This document shows, piece by piece, positions 36,015 through 44,721 of a stretch of 64,000 nucleotides of DNA. How positions within the stretch are numbered: the first letter of the stretch is position 1; each line of letters begins with the position of its first letter. Origin of the DNA: Symplocastrum torsivum CPER-KK1 (GTDB lineage: Bacteria > Cyanobacteriota > Cyanobacteriia > Cyanobacteriales > Coleofasciculaceae); assembly GCA_019358875.1 (NCBI GenBank), contig JAHHIF010000027.1:1-64000 (forward strand), in the 5' to 3' direction. The translations under genes and the position numbers were made by a program. A model generated the notes under the pieces. That model ran no database searches and was not told the origin of the DNA. It saw nothing but the letters and a program-made list of their open reading frames with translations.

Positions 36015-36302
36015 ATGCGATCGAAATCTATTGCCGTGTTGTTATCACTTGGCTTAGCCGCTGGCATCAGTGCGTGTAATGCTGGTGAAGGTGGCGAACA
36101 AACCGAACAAACTCCAACTCCGGGGGCTGGAGAGGTTGAAGGTGGTGAAGGCGGCGAAGCTGGTCAAGAAGGAACTGAACAGACTCCAGGCGGTGAAGCT
36201 GGTCAAGAAGAAACTGAACAGACTCCAGGCGGTGAAGCTGGTCAAGAAGGGTCTGGAGTGATTGAAGGCGGAGAAGGTGGTGAAGGTGGCGAAGGCAATT
36301 AG
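36015..36302 (+). CDS. Small lipoprotein with Gly/Glu-rich tandem repeats
   Basis: The 95-residue product starts MRSKSIAVLLSLGLAAGISA and has a lipobox ISAC near residue 21. An upstream ATG at 35988 would spoil the signal peptide. The mature part is only low complexity: 13-residue units of the type GEAGQEGTEQTPG, two and a half times, flanked by GGEGGE runs. The repeats are encoded by near-identical 39-base DNA units from about 36156 to 36250. Such acidic, disordered lipoproteins are seen in cyanobacteria but have no known role. It is monocistronic. Confidence 0.65.
   Translation: MRSKSIAVLLSLGLAAGISACNAGEGGEQTEQTPTPGAGEVEGGEGGEAGQEGTEQTPGGEAGQEETEQTPGGEAGQEGSGVIEGGEGGEGGEGN
36156..36250 (+). 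repeat. 39-base tandem repeat inside the acidic lipoprotein gene
   Basis: GGTGAAGCTGGTCAAGAAG begins each unit and ACTGAACAGACTCCAGGC ends the two complete units. The 39-base period keeps the reading frame, so copy number can change without frameshift. The third unit is partial. Confidence 0.8.
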
Positions 36303-36359
36303 ACGTAAGACTACGTCCACAGCCTGCTGAAAAACACTAACTCGAAAATAGTTAAAAAA

Positions 36360-36400
36360 CTGACAGCGAGACGCCGAACTGGGGATCAGCTCGTTGTCAG
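36360..36400. terminator. Hairpin behind the acidic lipoprotein gene
   Basis: CTGACAGCGAG (36360-36370) pairs with CTCGTTGTCAG (36390-36400) with one G-T wobble and a 19-base loop. It lies 58 bases past the lipoprotein stop. It has no T-run, so termination is only plausible. Confidence 0.35.
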
Positions 36401-36480
36401 TAAAACGACTGATTGGTTTATTTTTAGGTGACAGTGGTTGTCCAAGTTAAGTTTTGAACTCCGAAAGTCGGCTTAGCGAT

Positions 36481-36708
36481 ATGCACAAACAAGTCAAAGT
36501 TAAACCTAATTCCAAAAAGCAAACAATAGAAGAATGTGCAGATGGAAGCCTGATAATACATCTAAAGTCACCACCTGTGGATGGTAAGGCAAATAAGGAG
36601 TTGATTGAGCTACTAGCAAAGAAGTTTGACGTATCGAAGTCTCAAATCCGAATCAAGTTAGGTTTATCCTCAAGAACGAAGGTAGTTGAAATCGACACTG
36701 ATTCCTAG
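36481..36708 (+). CDS. DUF167/YggU-family protein
   Basis: The 75-residue product has VKVKPNSKKQTIEE, LIIHLKSPPVDGKANKELIE, VSKSQIRIKLGLSSRTKVVE, which is the whole DUF167 (UPF0235) pattern. The start ATG 36481 (MHKQVKVKPNSKK) is the family start, although the frame extends to 36454. The family is small, of unknown molecular function, and often found next to cell-division or YggT genes; none of these is here. Confidence 0.88.
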   Translation: MHKQVKVKPNSKKQTIEECADGSLIIHLKSPPVDGKANKELIELLAKKFDVSKSQIRIKLGLSSRTKVVEIDTDS

Positions 36709-36888
36709 CTGAACCTTGAGGAACAATCGCTGGATGTGCGAGTTGTGCATTTACCTGTAGATTGGTTCGGTGCTCAAAACAAGAATCTCACGCGAGAATA
36801 AACAGAGCGATCGCATTAAGCGCATAGTCATGTGTGAGCTAATCAGTATTCGTTCTACAACTGTGCAGCTACACCAGAGGAAGAAACT

Positions 36889-37863
36889 ATGCCGTGGATG
36901 GAATTGAGCCTTGATACAACCCACGAGGCGGTTGATTGGGTTCGTACATTGCTTGCTGAGACTCACAATCTTGGTGATGTTCATATTACAGAATACACGG
37001 AACCGAATTTACCCCACCGACGCGATCGGGATGTAGCACAACCCCAGTGGACGTTCACGATTCGTCTATATCTACACCACGATGCTTATTCAGAAGCACA
37101 AGTAGAAAAAATCGTTAATCTCCTCTCACCGTTGCACCGCACAGGACTAGCAACCACACCACAGGTGACTGTGGTTGAGGAGAAACCCATACAGGTAGAG
37201 GTACCTGACTCCCTGGTTCATCGGATTGGTCAACGATTTGTTGTACTCACTCCCGATGCACCTTATCAATCTGAGGCAGCAGACGAAGTAACCTTAAGAT
37301 TGAAAACAAGCCTTTCCTTCGGAAGCGGACTACATCCAGCAACTATTGTCAGTCTCAAACTGCTTGAGCGGTACATCCTCCCCTCTATGAATGTCCTCGA
37401 CCTTGGGTCGGGTTCGGGTATTCTAAGTGTTGCGATGGCGAAACTTGGGGCAAACGTCTTAGCGCTAGACAACGATAGTATTGCAGTGCAGGCAACCCAG
37501 GATGCTGTACGTCGTAATGGAGTAGAACAGCAGGTAACAGTGAGGGAAGGAAGCCTAGGACAGGGAAGCGACTTAGGACATTGGATGGGTGGGGATACCC
37601 TCGACAATATACCAACAATTGAGGCTAAAGCAAGCTTTGACCTCATCGTCACAAATATCCTTGCACGGGTGCATATTGCCCTTGCCGCTGACTTTCAACG
37701 GGCACTTCGTCGGACTGATGCGAATGGGGGACTACTCATTACATCTGGCTTTACTGCTGATTATGAGGACGAAGTGACTATGGCATTAACTGAGGCAGGA
37801 CTCGAAGCCATCGATTGTGAGCGATTAAATGAGTGGGTAGCCCTTGCCCATCGCCTTGTATAA
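36889..37863 (+). CDS. PrmA-like class I methyltransferase
   Basis: The 324-residue enzyme follows the PrmA plan. An N-terminal substrate domain (about 1-110) starts MPWMELSLDTTHEAVDWVRT. A linker and LSFGSGLHPATIVSLKLLER (about 143-162) follow, then the SAM site VLDLGSGSGILSVAMAKLGA and VTNILARVHIALAADFQRAL. PrmA trimethylates ribosomal protein L11. In bona fide PrmA the last motif is usually ANIL...; here TNILARVH is a variant, and an inserted stretch (about residues 225-245, SLGQGSDLGHWMGGDTLDN) is unusual. It may be PrmA itself or a paralogue. It is a single gene. Confidence 0.75.
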   Translation: MPWMELSLDTTHEAVDWVRTLLAETHNLGDVHITEYTEPNLPHRRDRDVAQPQWTFTIRLYLHHDAYSEAQVEKIVNLLSPLHRTGLATTPQVTVVEEKPIQVEVPDSLVHRIGQRFVVLTPDAPYQSEAADEVTLRLKTSLSFGSGLHPATIVSLKLLERYILPSMNVLDLGSGSGILSVAMAKLGANVLALDNDSIAVQATQDAVRRNGVEQQVTVREGSLGQGSDLGHWMGGDTLDNIPTIEAKASFDLIVTNILARVHIALAADFQRALRRTDANGGLLITSGFTADYEDEVTMALTEAGLEAIDCERLNEWVALAHRLV

Positions 37864-38223
37864 GCGATTCCACTTCAATTGCATCCCCTCAGTACAGATG
37901 ATACTGTTGTCGATTTTCAGGGAGTCAGGCACCTCCGTCTTCTCTTGCTCCTAATGGAGGTAGGGCTTAGGTTTTGGGAAGAAAGCCAACAGCATCAAAG
38001 ATTTAAAGACACAAAAAACCCATCTTTAAGGCTGCTGTTTTAATTTCATTGATTCCAAACATAAATAAATGGGAAATGGTTGTTATAGATTTTTTTGCGA
38101 TCTCTCCTAACGTCTCAGATTTCATGAGGAGCGTGTCTCTATCCATTGAAATAAATCAGGCTATTTTATTGGGGATAAATCTAGAGAAGGAATCTAGGTT
38201 TTTACAGTTAATAATCAAGCAGA
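37864..38223. other. Intergenic region behind the PrmA-like gene
   Basis: A run of 360 bases without a credible gene; the small plus-strand frame from 38049 lacks features and crosses an antisense gene. The main structure is the hairpin at 37988-38039. Confidence 0.45.
37988..38039 (+). terminator. Interrupted hairpin behind the PrmA-like gene
   Basis: AACAGCA (37988-37994) and AAAGAT (37997-38002) pair with TGCTGTT (38033-38039) and ATCTTT (38022-38027). The right arm is followed by TTTAATTT. It has an internal bulge and is 125 bases past the gene stop, so the role is uncertain. Confidence 0.4.
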
Positions 38224-38433
38224 TTAGGACTCACCTCTTGATGACTTCAATTCAGCTTTGTTATCATCTCCTTCTACATCAGCCGTAAAAAATGCTTGCA
38301 CCAGTGACCACAAGAACCAGCAAATTCCAAACCCCAAAACGATAAGCATCAAAGGTGCTAACCCAGCAAAGGGAAAAACTACCGTCAGCAGCAACAGAGC
38401 AATCAACACTAATCTTATTAAAGGATTATTCAT
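38224..38433 (-). CDS. Small two-helix membrane protein, hypothetical
   Basis: From ATG 38433 the 69-residue product starts MNNPLIRLVLIALLLLTVVF and continues with a second hydrophobic stretch ending WFLWSLVQAFF, then a charged tail EGDDNKAELKSSRGES. The design, two membrane helices with an acidic-basic cytoplasmic tail, is typical of small cyanobacterial membrane proteins. No family is recognised. It is monocistronic. Confidence 0.5.
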   Translation of the reverse strand: MNNPLIRLVLIALLLLTVVFPFAGLAPLMLIVLGFGICWFLWSLVQAFFTADVEGDDNKAELKSSRGES

Positions 38434-38508
38434 CTTTACTTTCCTGATCAACTCTCTGTAGTATTTCAGTTTGGCTTGAGGAAAGGCATCTAACGAGAGA
38501 AGTAAAGT

Positions 38509-38700
38509 ATGAAAAAGAATGATTTAGAGTTTTATGACATAAGTGCAGAAATTGGTGGAACACCGATGCAAAAATCTATGCACTCTATCATCTCAATCAA
38601 CCTCGTTTTGTGTTCTTCGGCTTTATACTACAAGAAAACAGGAGGGTTTCAAGTAAGACTTGGTGATAATCCTTCGGTGATGTACATTACGCAAAGCTGA
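38509..38700 (+). pseudogene. UbiG-like methyltransferase gene, internally deleted remnant
   Basis: The start MKKNDLEFYD and the end YYKKTGGFQVRLGDNPSVMY-IT lie in one frame. Between them, another frame reads NWWNTDAKIYALYHLNQPRF. Together these match the N-terminus and C-terminus of cyanobacterial UbiG-type 3-demethylubiquinol/demethylmenaquinone-like methyltransferases. The SAM-binding core, about 190 residues, is missing and the frame is shifted twice. The remnant is 192 bases where a gene of about 800 is expected. The comparison is from memory of the family, so a search should confirm it. Confidence 0.6.
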
Positions 38701-38770
38701 AAAAGGAACTCTTTACTCCTCACAAGGGTAGTTTCTTAGAAGTGGATGTTAAAGAATCCAAATAACAAAG

Positions 38771-38790
38771 AACCAACAACCAACAACAAC
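38771..38790. repeat. CCAACAA heptamer repeat behind the kinase gene
   Basis: The plus strand reads AACCAACAACCAACAACAAC, two and a half heptamer units. It lies just beyond the stop of the kinase gene on the minus strand and matches the heptamer family at 2949-2976 and 3198-3212. Confidence 0.6.
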
Positions 38791-38794
38791 TCCT

Positions 38795-40744
38795 CTATCG
38801 CCCTAATTCTTTTCGAGCTTTCTCGCGTAATTTGCGGGCTTTAGGATGGTCAGGCTCGATTTGGAGGGCTTTGTCTAAAGCCGCGATCGCACGATCAAAC
38901 CGTCCGAGGTTCCAGAGGGCTTCACCCTTAGTACTCCAAGCTTCTGCTGAATTTCGCCTCAGCGCGATCGCTTTATCCAAGGCGCGGATTGCTTCCTCAG
39001 AACGACCAAACCCTTGGAGGGCAATCCCAAAATCAACCCATGCTTCGGTAAAGTTTGGCTTGATTTTAGTGGCTCGTTCGTAGAGTTGTAGCGCGTCTAG
39101 GGGAAGCTTCTGCTGATCGAGGGCATTCCCTTTGCTCCACAACGCTTCTGCATAGTTGGGTTTGAGGTCGAGGGCATCGTTACAAGCGACAATTGCATCA
39201 TTAGGTTTTTTGAGATTGTTCAAGCTGTAGCAACGTCCCCAGTAAGCTTCGGCTGTGTTGGGCTTGAGGGCAATTACCTGATCGTAGAGTTCCAGGGATT
39301 GTTGGGACTCTCCAGCTTGTCGCAAACGCTCAGCTTCCTTGAGAAGTTCTGCTGCTTGTGGCTTCTGCACAGACGGAGGGGAGGTTGGACTTTGGACAGA
39401 TGAATTGCCAGGGCTTGAATTAGGGCTTGCGGTCGATATGCCGCGCTCAGCGATTCGATTGGTAGACAGAGAAGATAGCATGGTCTTCCCCATAAAAATG
39501 CTTGCACCCATGGCAGCGACAGCCGTAACAATGGCAACAATTGACCAAGGCTGACGCCACCATCTCGGTTTTTCCTCTGGTTCTGGTTTGGCGATCGCAG
39601 AGTTTGAGTCTGAAGAGTATATCTGCTGGTCTTCTAAAGGTGCTGTTGTATCTAGATTACCGTTGGTAGTTGAGGACATTTCTGGGGCTTGGGTTGGCAG
39701 CCAAATGTTTGTAGGTGTTAGCTCTACTTCAGACTCTGTTGGATATTTGTCTACCTCAGAATCTGTCTGTTTCTTGGTACCGGATGGCGACAGTTCTAGG
39801 TAGGTAGGTGCTTCTGTGATGTCAGGTATAGGCTGAGGTGGTGGTATTAAGTCCAAAATAGCTGATGGTAAGCTTCGCAGTGCTTCCAGAGCTTCTACGG
39901 CTGTTGGGTAGCGATCGCGAAAGTCATAGCGCACCATGCAGTCAAGAATCTCAGCTAGTTCTGGGCTAATCTGTACTGTGTGATGCTCACCTTCTGAATC
40001 ACCACTGACCTCTCGCCAATTCAGTTCACCCGTCACAGGGTCTTCACCCAGACGCTTGGGGTGGAGTCCGGTTAACGCTTGGATGCCAAGCCGACCAACA
40101 GCGTAGACATCACTACTAAAGCGGGGATTCCCAGCCACCTGTTCGTTGGGCATATAGCCCTTCGTCCCAATGGAAATCGTTAAATTTGTCTGCCCATCGT
40201 CAGGTTCAACAATCTGCGTGCTGACTTGCTTCACCGCCCCAAAGTCAATCAGCACAATTCTGCCATCCCGTTTGCGGCGGATTAAGTTGGGTGGCTTGAG
40301 GTCACGGTGGATAACCTGCTGCTGATGGACAAATGCCAGCACTTGCAGAATATCTTGCAATAGAGCAACCACTTGTGTCTCTGACCACGGTTGACCTGGT
40401 ACTAATTCTTCAGTCAGCGGTTCTCCTTCAACAAATTCCTGAGCAAGATAAAACTCTTGATTGTCCTCAAAGTGGGCTAAAAGCCGAGGAATCTGGTCAT
40501 GGCTACCCAATTTGTAGAGGGCTTGAGCTTCTGTATCGAACAGGCGTCTTGCCATTAGCAGAGCCTTGGGGTCTTTCGTCTGTGGTTTAAGTTGTTTAAC
40601 CACGCATCGGGGGTGACTCGGTAAGTGTAAGTCCTCGGCTAGAAAGGTTTGACCAAACCCACCCGCTGCCAGTTCGCTGATGATTTTGTAGCGTCCACCT
40701 AAGGGAGATGGCTCAGGGTTCGTTGGTTGAAGGTCTTGGCTCAT
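38795..40744 (-). CDS. Serine/threonine protein kinase with C-terminal TPR domain
   Basis: The 649-residue protein has a Hanks-type kinase domain (about 17-290): glycine loop ELAAGGFGQTF, Lys in CVVKQLK, catalytic loop VIHRDLKPPNLI, DFG in LIDFGAVKQV and the P+1 region TKGYMPNEQ. A low-complexity linker leads to one transmembrane helix (about 397-420). The C-terminal part (about 470-645) holds five or so TPRs with AYWGRCYSLNNLKKPNDAI, ALWSKGNALDQQKLPLDALQ and AWSTKGEALWNLGRFDRAIA. The kinase is cytoplasmic, with the TPRs predicted on the other side of the membrane. TPRs likely bind a partner or a ligand. Substrates unknown. Confidence 0.93.
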   Translation of the reverse strand: MSQDLQPTNPEPSPLGGRYKIISELAAGGFGQTFLAEDLHLPSHPRCVVKQLKPQTKDPKALLMARRLFDTEAQALYKLGSHDQIPRLLAHFEDNQEFYLAQEFVEGEPLTEELVPGQPWSETQVVALLQDILQVLAFVHQQQVIHRDLKPPNLIRRKRDGRIVLIDFGAVKQVSTQIVEPDDGQTNLTISIGTKGYMPNEQVAGNPRFSSDVYAVGRLGIQALTGLHPKRLGEDPVTGELNWREVSGDSEGEHHTVQISPELAEILDCMVRYDFRDRYPTAVEALEALRSLPSAILDLIPPPQPIPDITEAPTYLELSPSGTKKQTDSEVDKYPTESEVELTPTNIWLPTQAPEMSSTTNGNLDTTAPLEDQQIYSSDSNSAIAKPEPEEKPRWWRQPWSIVAIVTAVAAMGASIFMGKTMLSSLSTNRIAERGISTASPNSSPGNSSVQSPTSPPSVQKPQAAELLKEAERLRQAGESQQSLELYDQVIALKPNTAEAYWGRCYSLNNLKKPNDAIVACNDALDLKPNYAEALWSKGNALDQQKLPLDALQLYERATKIKPNFTEAWVDFGIALQGFGRSEEAIRALDKAIALRRNSAEAWSTKGEALWNLGRFDRAIAALDKALQIEPDHPKARKLREKARKELGR

Positions 40745-41174
40745 CGTTGAACTGGCCTACTGGAAGTGAGTCAAAATCAAACAAGTATTGCGCTTGGAGA
40801 TTCTTGCCAGAGGATTTAAGCGGCTCTCACATTTAACCCCTATTTAAGTAAATCGTTCTTTGTTAACCGTAGGCTGTTAACTGATAACGGTCAACACAAC
40901 GGTAGTAAACAAAAAGCGACTAAATTCAATGTGTAAGTTAAATGCACATCAGCTTCTTCTGAATGGTTTGTCTTCAACCCAGAACGGAAACGATGCTTCA
41001 CCCCGAATGTGATCGACTCCGTTGAACTCTGGGCTGTTCCTGTGAACAGCACTCACACGCTGTAATGCTCAGGTTAACGCAGTCAAGGAATATTCAGCAT
41101 GGTTAGTATTGTGGCAGTCAAACACCCTGCTCAAAGTCTTCCCCTAGACCGAGCATTCGATTTTTGTTCTAGTT
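40745..41174. other. Intergenic region upstream of kinase and adhesin-E-like genes
   Basis: A 430-base gap between divergent genes holds both promoters. Short ORFs (e.g. from ATG 41100) have no supportable product. No tRNA-like or riboswitch-like fold was recognised. Confidence 0.45.
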
Positions 41175-41555
41175 ATGCTCAAATCCCTGCTTTTTGCCTT
41201 GGTTATCAGTATACTCACTAGCCTACCTGCCCTCGCTGAAAACTGGGTTTTGGTGACTCGTAGCCGAAGTGATGTTGACTACTACATTGACACAGAATCT
41301 ATACAAGCTAGCAATAGCACTTACCTATTCTGGCAGATGTCTGTTCGCTCTGAACCCGATGAAACAGGGATAGTCGCAGAAAAGTCTTATATTTCAATGA
41401 GCTGTCCTCTACGGGGTTTTCGGGTAAAAGCGATCGCTCGTTTCAATGCCCAAGGAGAATTAGTCAATCGTGAGGAATTTAGTGAAAATGAACCTTTGCA
41501 ATTTTTTACCTCAGATAGTATTGGAGAGGCATTATGGAAATCAGTGTGTAAGTAG
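41175..41555 (+). CDS. Secreted protein, possible surface-adhesin-E-like domain
   Basis: The 126-residue product has a Sec signal peptide ending PALA just before ENWVLVTRSRSDVDYYIDTE. The mature part reads YYIDTESIQASNSTYLFWQM and later LVNREEFSENEPLQFFTS, the layout of the small beta domain found in surface-adhesin-E-like exported proteins. Two cysteines (in MSCPLRG and at the C-terminus) may pair. pabC follows after 50 bases; no functional link is evident. Confidence 0.55.
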   Translation: MLKSLLFALVISILTSLPALAENWVLVTRSRSDVDYYIDTESIQASNSTYLFWQMSVRSEPDETGIVAEKSYISMSCPLRGFRVKAIARFNAQGELVNREEFSENEPLQFFTSDSIGEALWKSVCK

Positions 41556-41605
41556 CACCTTTTTTTAAGTAATACCCTTAGAACATTTAAATCTTTAAAC
41601 TAGAG

Positions 41606-42406
41606 TTGTTTTGGTACAACGGTCAGTTAAAACAAACAGATTCTCTGGAACTGACGATTGATGAGCCAGGGTTGCTTTATGGTGCAACTGTTTTCACGAC
41701 CCTGCGGGTTTATCATCAATCCTTAGACAGTCCACTGACGAACTGGAAGAGTCATTGCGATCGCTTAATCTCTAGTTTGCAAACTTTGGGTTGGCAGTTA
41801 CCTAACTTGCCTCAAATGCGGCAAGGGGCGGATGTATTAAGTGCTTCCTATCCTATTCTCAGAATCACGATTTTTCCCAATGGGCGAGAGTGGATAACAG
41901 GGCGTTGTCTCCCCTCTGATTTAGAAAATCGCCAGCAACTGGGCATTACAGCATGGCTAGCGGATGCCCCTGAATATCGTCGTATCCTTCCAATGCATAA
42001 GACGGGTAACTATCTCCCTAGTTGGCTTGCTCAACAAGCTTCACAGAAGCAAGGAGCAATGGAGGCGATTTTGCTTGATGCCAAAGGGAATTGGTTAGAA
42101 ACGAGTACAGGTAACCTTTGGGGTTGGAAAGATAACTGTTGGTGGACACCCCCCCTTGATGCAGGGATTTTACCGGGAGTTGTGCGATCACAACTGATTT
42201 CTTGGCTCAAGAAACAGAATCACCCAGTTCGAGAGCTAGTTTGGGACACAAAGTTGGTGCTGAGTTTTGAGGCGATCGCCTACACCAACAGTGTGGTTGA
42301 AGTCATTCCCATTCATACTGTCCTCAAAGCACCTGAAAAACTAAAGTATGACCCACTACATCCTAGTCTTAAGCAACTACGCTGTTGGTGGCAGATCTTG
42401 AGTTGA
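41606..42406 (+). CDS. pabC: Aminotransferase class IV, 4-amino-4-deoxychorismate lyase
   Basis: The 266-residue PLP enzyme resembles PabC, which converts 4-amino-4-deoxychorismate to p-aminobenzoate and pyruvate for folate synthesis. Family features are FWYNGQL at the start, DEPGLLYGATVFTTLRVYHQ near residues 19-38, the PLP Lys in PMHKTGNYLPSWLA, and ETSTGNLWGWKDNCWWTPPL near residues 168-187. It starts with TTG 41606; no ATG upstream preserves this sequence. The family also holds branched-chain and D-amino acid aminotransferases, but the length and motifs fit the lyase. Confidence 0.85.
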   Translation: MFWYNGQLKQTDSLELTIDEPGLLYGATVFTTLRVYHQSLDSPLTNWKSHCDRLISSLQTLGWQLPNLPQMRQGADVLSASYPILRITIFPNGREWITGRCLPSDLENRQQLGITAWLADAPEYRRILPMHKTGNYLPSWLAQQASQKQGAMEAILLDAKGNWLETSTGNLWGWKDNCWWTPPLDAGILPGVVRSQLISWLKKQNHPVRELVWDTKLVLSFEAIAYTNSVVEVIPIHTVLKAPEKLKYDPLHPSLKQLRCWWQILS

Positions 42407-42664
42407 TGCACAGGGCGCGGAAATCATTCCCCTATCTCCCCATCATCCGGCGAAGTGGTCAGAAACTTTCGCCTTGATGCACTAGTGAGTACAAAACTTC
42501 CACACTAGCAGCCCTAGATATTACCATGGATGAGTACAAGTAGTTGATGAAAGGCTTTTCTAGAGCCAATTGCATCAATTTTTCCTGAGAGACGTTAACA
42601 TTAGTTAATACAAGACAAAGTTATTCGATGTCCCGCTCCTCAGTATTTGGAGGTAATTAAGTAA

Positions 42665-44503
42665 GTGAATAAGAAGTGGAGAAACGCAGGGCTGTATGCA
42701 CTACTAGCGATAGTAGTCATCGCTTTGGCAACAGCATTTTTAGACAAACCATCCCAAAGCCGGGATACATGGAAGTACAGCAAGCTAATTAATGAAGTTG
42801 AATCTGGCAAGATCGAGACGGTCAAGCTCAGTGCTGACCGCACCCGTGCCCTTGTTACCGCTCAAGACGGTCAACAAGTCTTGGTCAACTTGCCTAATGA
42901 CCCCCAGTTGATTAGCATCCTCGCTAACAATGGTGTGGATATTTCGGTTCTACCTCAGAGTGATGAAAGCTTCTGGTTTAGAGCATTAAGCAGCCTGTTT
43001 TTCCCAGTATTACTGCTAGTCGGATTGTTTTTCTTGCTACGACGTGCCCAAAGTGGGCCTGGCTCTCAGGCAATGAACTTTGGTAAGTCCAAAGCCAGAG
43101 TACAAATGGACCCACAGACCAATGTGACGTTTGGCGATGTCGCTGGCATTGAGCAAGCCAAGCTAGAACTCAACGAAGTTGTTGACTTCCTCAAAAATGC
43201 TGACCGCTTCACTGCAATTGGAGCAAAGATTCCCAAGGGTGTCCTCCTTGTTGGTCCTCCGGGAACGGGTAAAACCTTACTAGCACGAGCCGTTGCGGGT
43301 GAAGCGGGTGTACCCTTCTTCTCCATCTCTGGTTCTGAATTTGTTGAGATGTTCGTGGGTGTCGGTGCTTCCCGTGTCCGCGACTTGTTTGAGCAAGCCA
43401 AGACTAATGCTCCCTGTATCGTCTTTATTGATGAAATTGATGCCGTGGGGCGTCAACGGGGTGCAGGTTTAGGTGGCGGTAACGATGAGCGGGAGCAAAC
43501 CCTCAACCAGTTGCTGACTGAGATGGACGGCTTCGAGGGCAATACTGGCATCATCATTATTGCTGCGACAAACCGCCCAGACGTTCTGGATGCTGCACTA
43601 CTGCGTCCGGGTCGTTTTGACCGACAAGTGGTTGTGGATCGTCCTGACTACGCTGGACGTTTGGAAATTCTTAACGTTCATGCGCGTGGCAAAACCTTAG
43701 CGAAGGATGTGGATCTTGAGAAGATTGCCCGTCGTACCCCTGGTTTCACGGGTGCAGACTTGTCTAACCTCCTCAATGAAGCCGCAATCTTAGCTGCCCG
43801 TCGCAACTTCACCGAAATCTCGATGGATGAAGTGAATGATGCGATCGATCGCGTCTTGGCAGGACCTGAGAAGAAAGACCGGGTGATGAGCGAGAAGCGC
43901 AAAACCTTGGTTGCCTATCACGAAGCAGGTCACGCTTTAGTTGGTGCTTTGATGCCGGATTATGACCCGGTGCAGAAGATTAGCATTATCCCCCGTGGTC
44001 GTGCTGGTGGTTTGACATGGTTCACACCGAGCGAAGACCGGATGGACTCAGGTCTTTACACTCGCTCTTACCTGCAAAACCAGATGGCTGTCGCTTTAGG
44101 CGGTCGTATTGCTGAAGAAATCATCTTCGGTGAAGAAGAGGTGACGACTGGAGCATCCAATGACTTGCAACAGGTTGCTCGTGTTGCACGGCAGATGGTG
44201 ACTCGCTTTGGTATGAGCGATCGCCTTGGCCCGGTCGCCTTAGGTCGCCAGCAAAGCAATATGTTCTTAGGGCGGGATATTGCCTCAGACCGTGATTTCT
44301 CTGATACCACGGCAGCAACGATTGACGAAGAAGTTCGGAGTCTCGTTGATCAAGCGTATCAACGCGCTAAAGAAGTGTTGCAGAACAACAAGCATATCCT
44401 TGACAAACTAGCGGTGATGCTAATTGAAAAGGAAACCGTAGATGCTGAGGAACTGCAAGAAGTCTTAGCGAATAACGATGTCAAAATGGCTGCGATCGCG
44501 TAG
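42665..44503 (+). CDS. ftsH: ATP-dependent zinc metalloprotease FtsH
   Basis: The 612-residue membrane protease degrades damaged or unassembled membrane proteins, in cyanobacteria including photosystem II D1. Two transmembrane helices (about 8-28 and 100-122) anchor a hexamer. The AAA domain has Walker A GPPGTGKTLLA (about 198-208), Walker B CIVFIDEIDAVG and sensor ATNRPDVLD. The zinc site HEAGH is at about residue 419, with a further Asp in the protease domain. Start is GTG 42665, with GGAGG 12 bases before it. It ends with a strong terminator (44604-44637). The paralogue type (FtsH1-4) is not assigned. Confidence 0.97.
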   Translation: MNKKWRNAGLYALLAIVVIALATAFLDKPSQSRDTWKYSKLINEVESGKIETVKLSADRTRALVTAQDGQQVLVNLPNDPQLISILANNGVDISVLPQSDESFWFRALSSLFFPVLLLVGLFFLLRRAQSGPGSQAMNFGKSKARVQMDPQTNVTFGDVAGIEQAKLELNEVVDFLKNADRFTAIGAKIPKGVLLVGPPGTGKTLLARAVAGEAGVPFFSISGSEFVEMFVGVGASRVRDLFEQAKTNAPCIVFIDEIDAVGRQRGAGLGGGNDEREQTLNQLLTEMDGFEGNTGIIIIAATNRPDVLDAALLRPGRFDRQVVVDRPDYAGRLEILNVHARGKTLAKDVDLEKIARRTPGFTGADLSNLLNEAAILAARRNFTEISMDEVNDAIDRVLAGPEKKDRVMSEKRKTLVAYHEAGHALVGALMPDYDPVQKISIIPRGRAGGLTWFTPSEDRMDSGLYTRSYLQNQMAVALGGRIAEEIIFGEEEVTTGASNDLQQVARVARQMVTRFGMSDRLGPVALGRQQSNMFLGRDIASDRDFSDTTAATIDEEVRSLVDQAYQRAKEVLQNNKHILDKLAVMLIEKETVDAEELQEVLANNDVKMAAIA

Positions 44504-44603
44504 TGTTCACCACTTAAAGAGTAAGTCAAGCAACAGTTGAGAAATTACCGTTTTCTTTACCTAACCTGACAACTCAAACAATCACTTAGTTAGTGAAAAA
44601 TAT

Positions 44604-44637
44604 AAGGGTAGTACATTAATGTACTACCCTTTTTTGT
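44604..44637 (+). terminator. Strong Rho-independent terminator of ftsH
   Basis: AAGGGTAGTACATT is immediately followed by its exact reverse complement AATGTACTACCCTT (44604-44631), then TTTTTG. The T-run and 12-bp usable stem make this the clearest intrinsic terminator in the window, 100 bases behind the ftsH stop. Confidence 0.9.
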
Positions 44638-44721
44638 TAAGAGTCATTCTTGAGACGGGTGACTTAAGTCAAAAGTAGAATTATCAATGAAATAGTAGTC
44701 ATAGGAGTAATCATTAGTCTG

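Noticed and set aside
38049..38288. 79-codon plus-strand frame
   Set aside because: It overlaps the antisense membrane-protein gene, has no family-like motif and no clear ribosome-binding site.
41100..41219. Short frame starting ATG 41100 just before the secreted protein gene
   Set aside because: It runs out of frame into the next gene, with no recognisable product.
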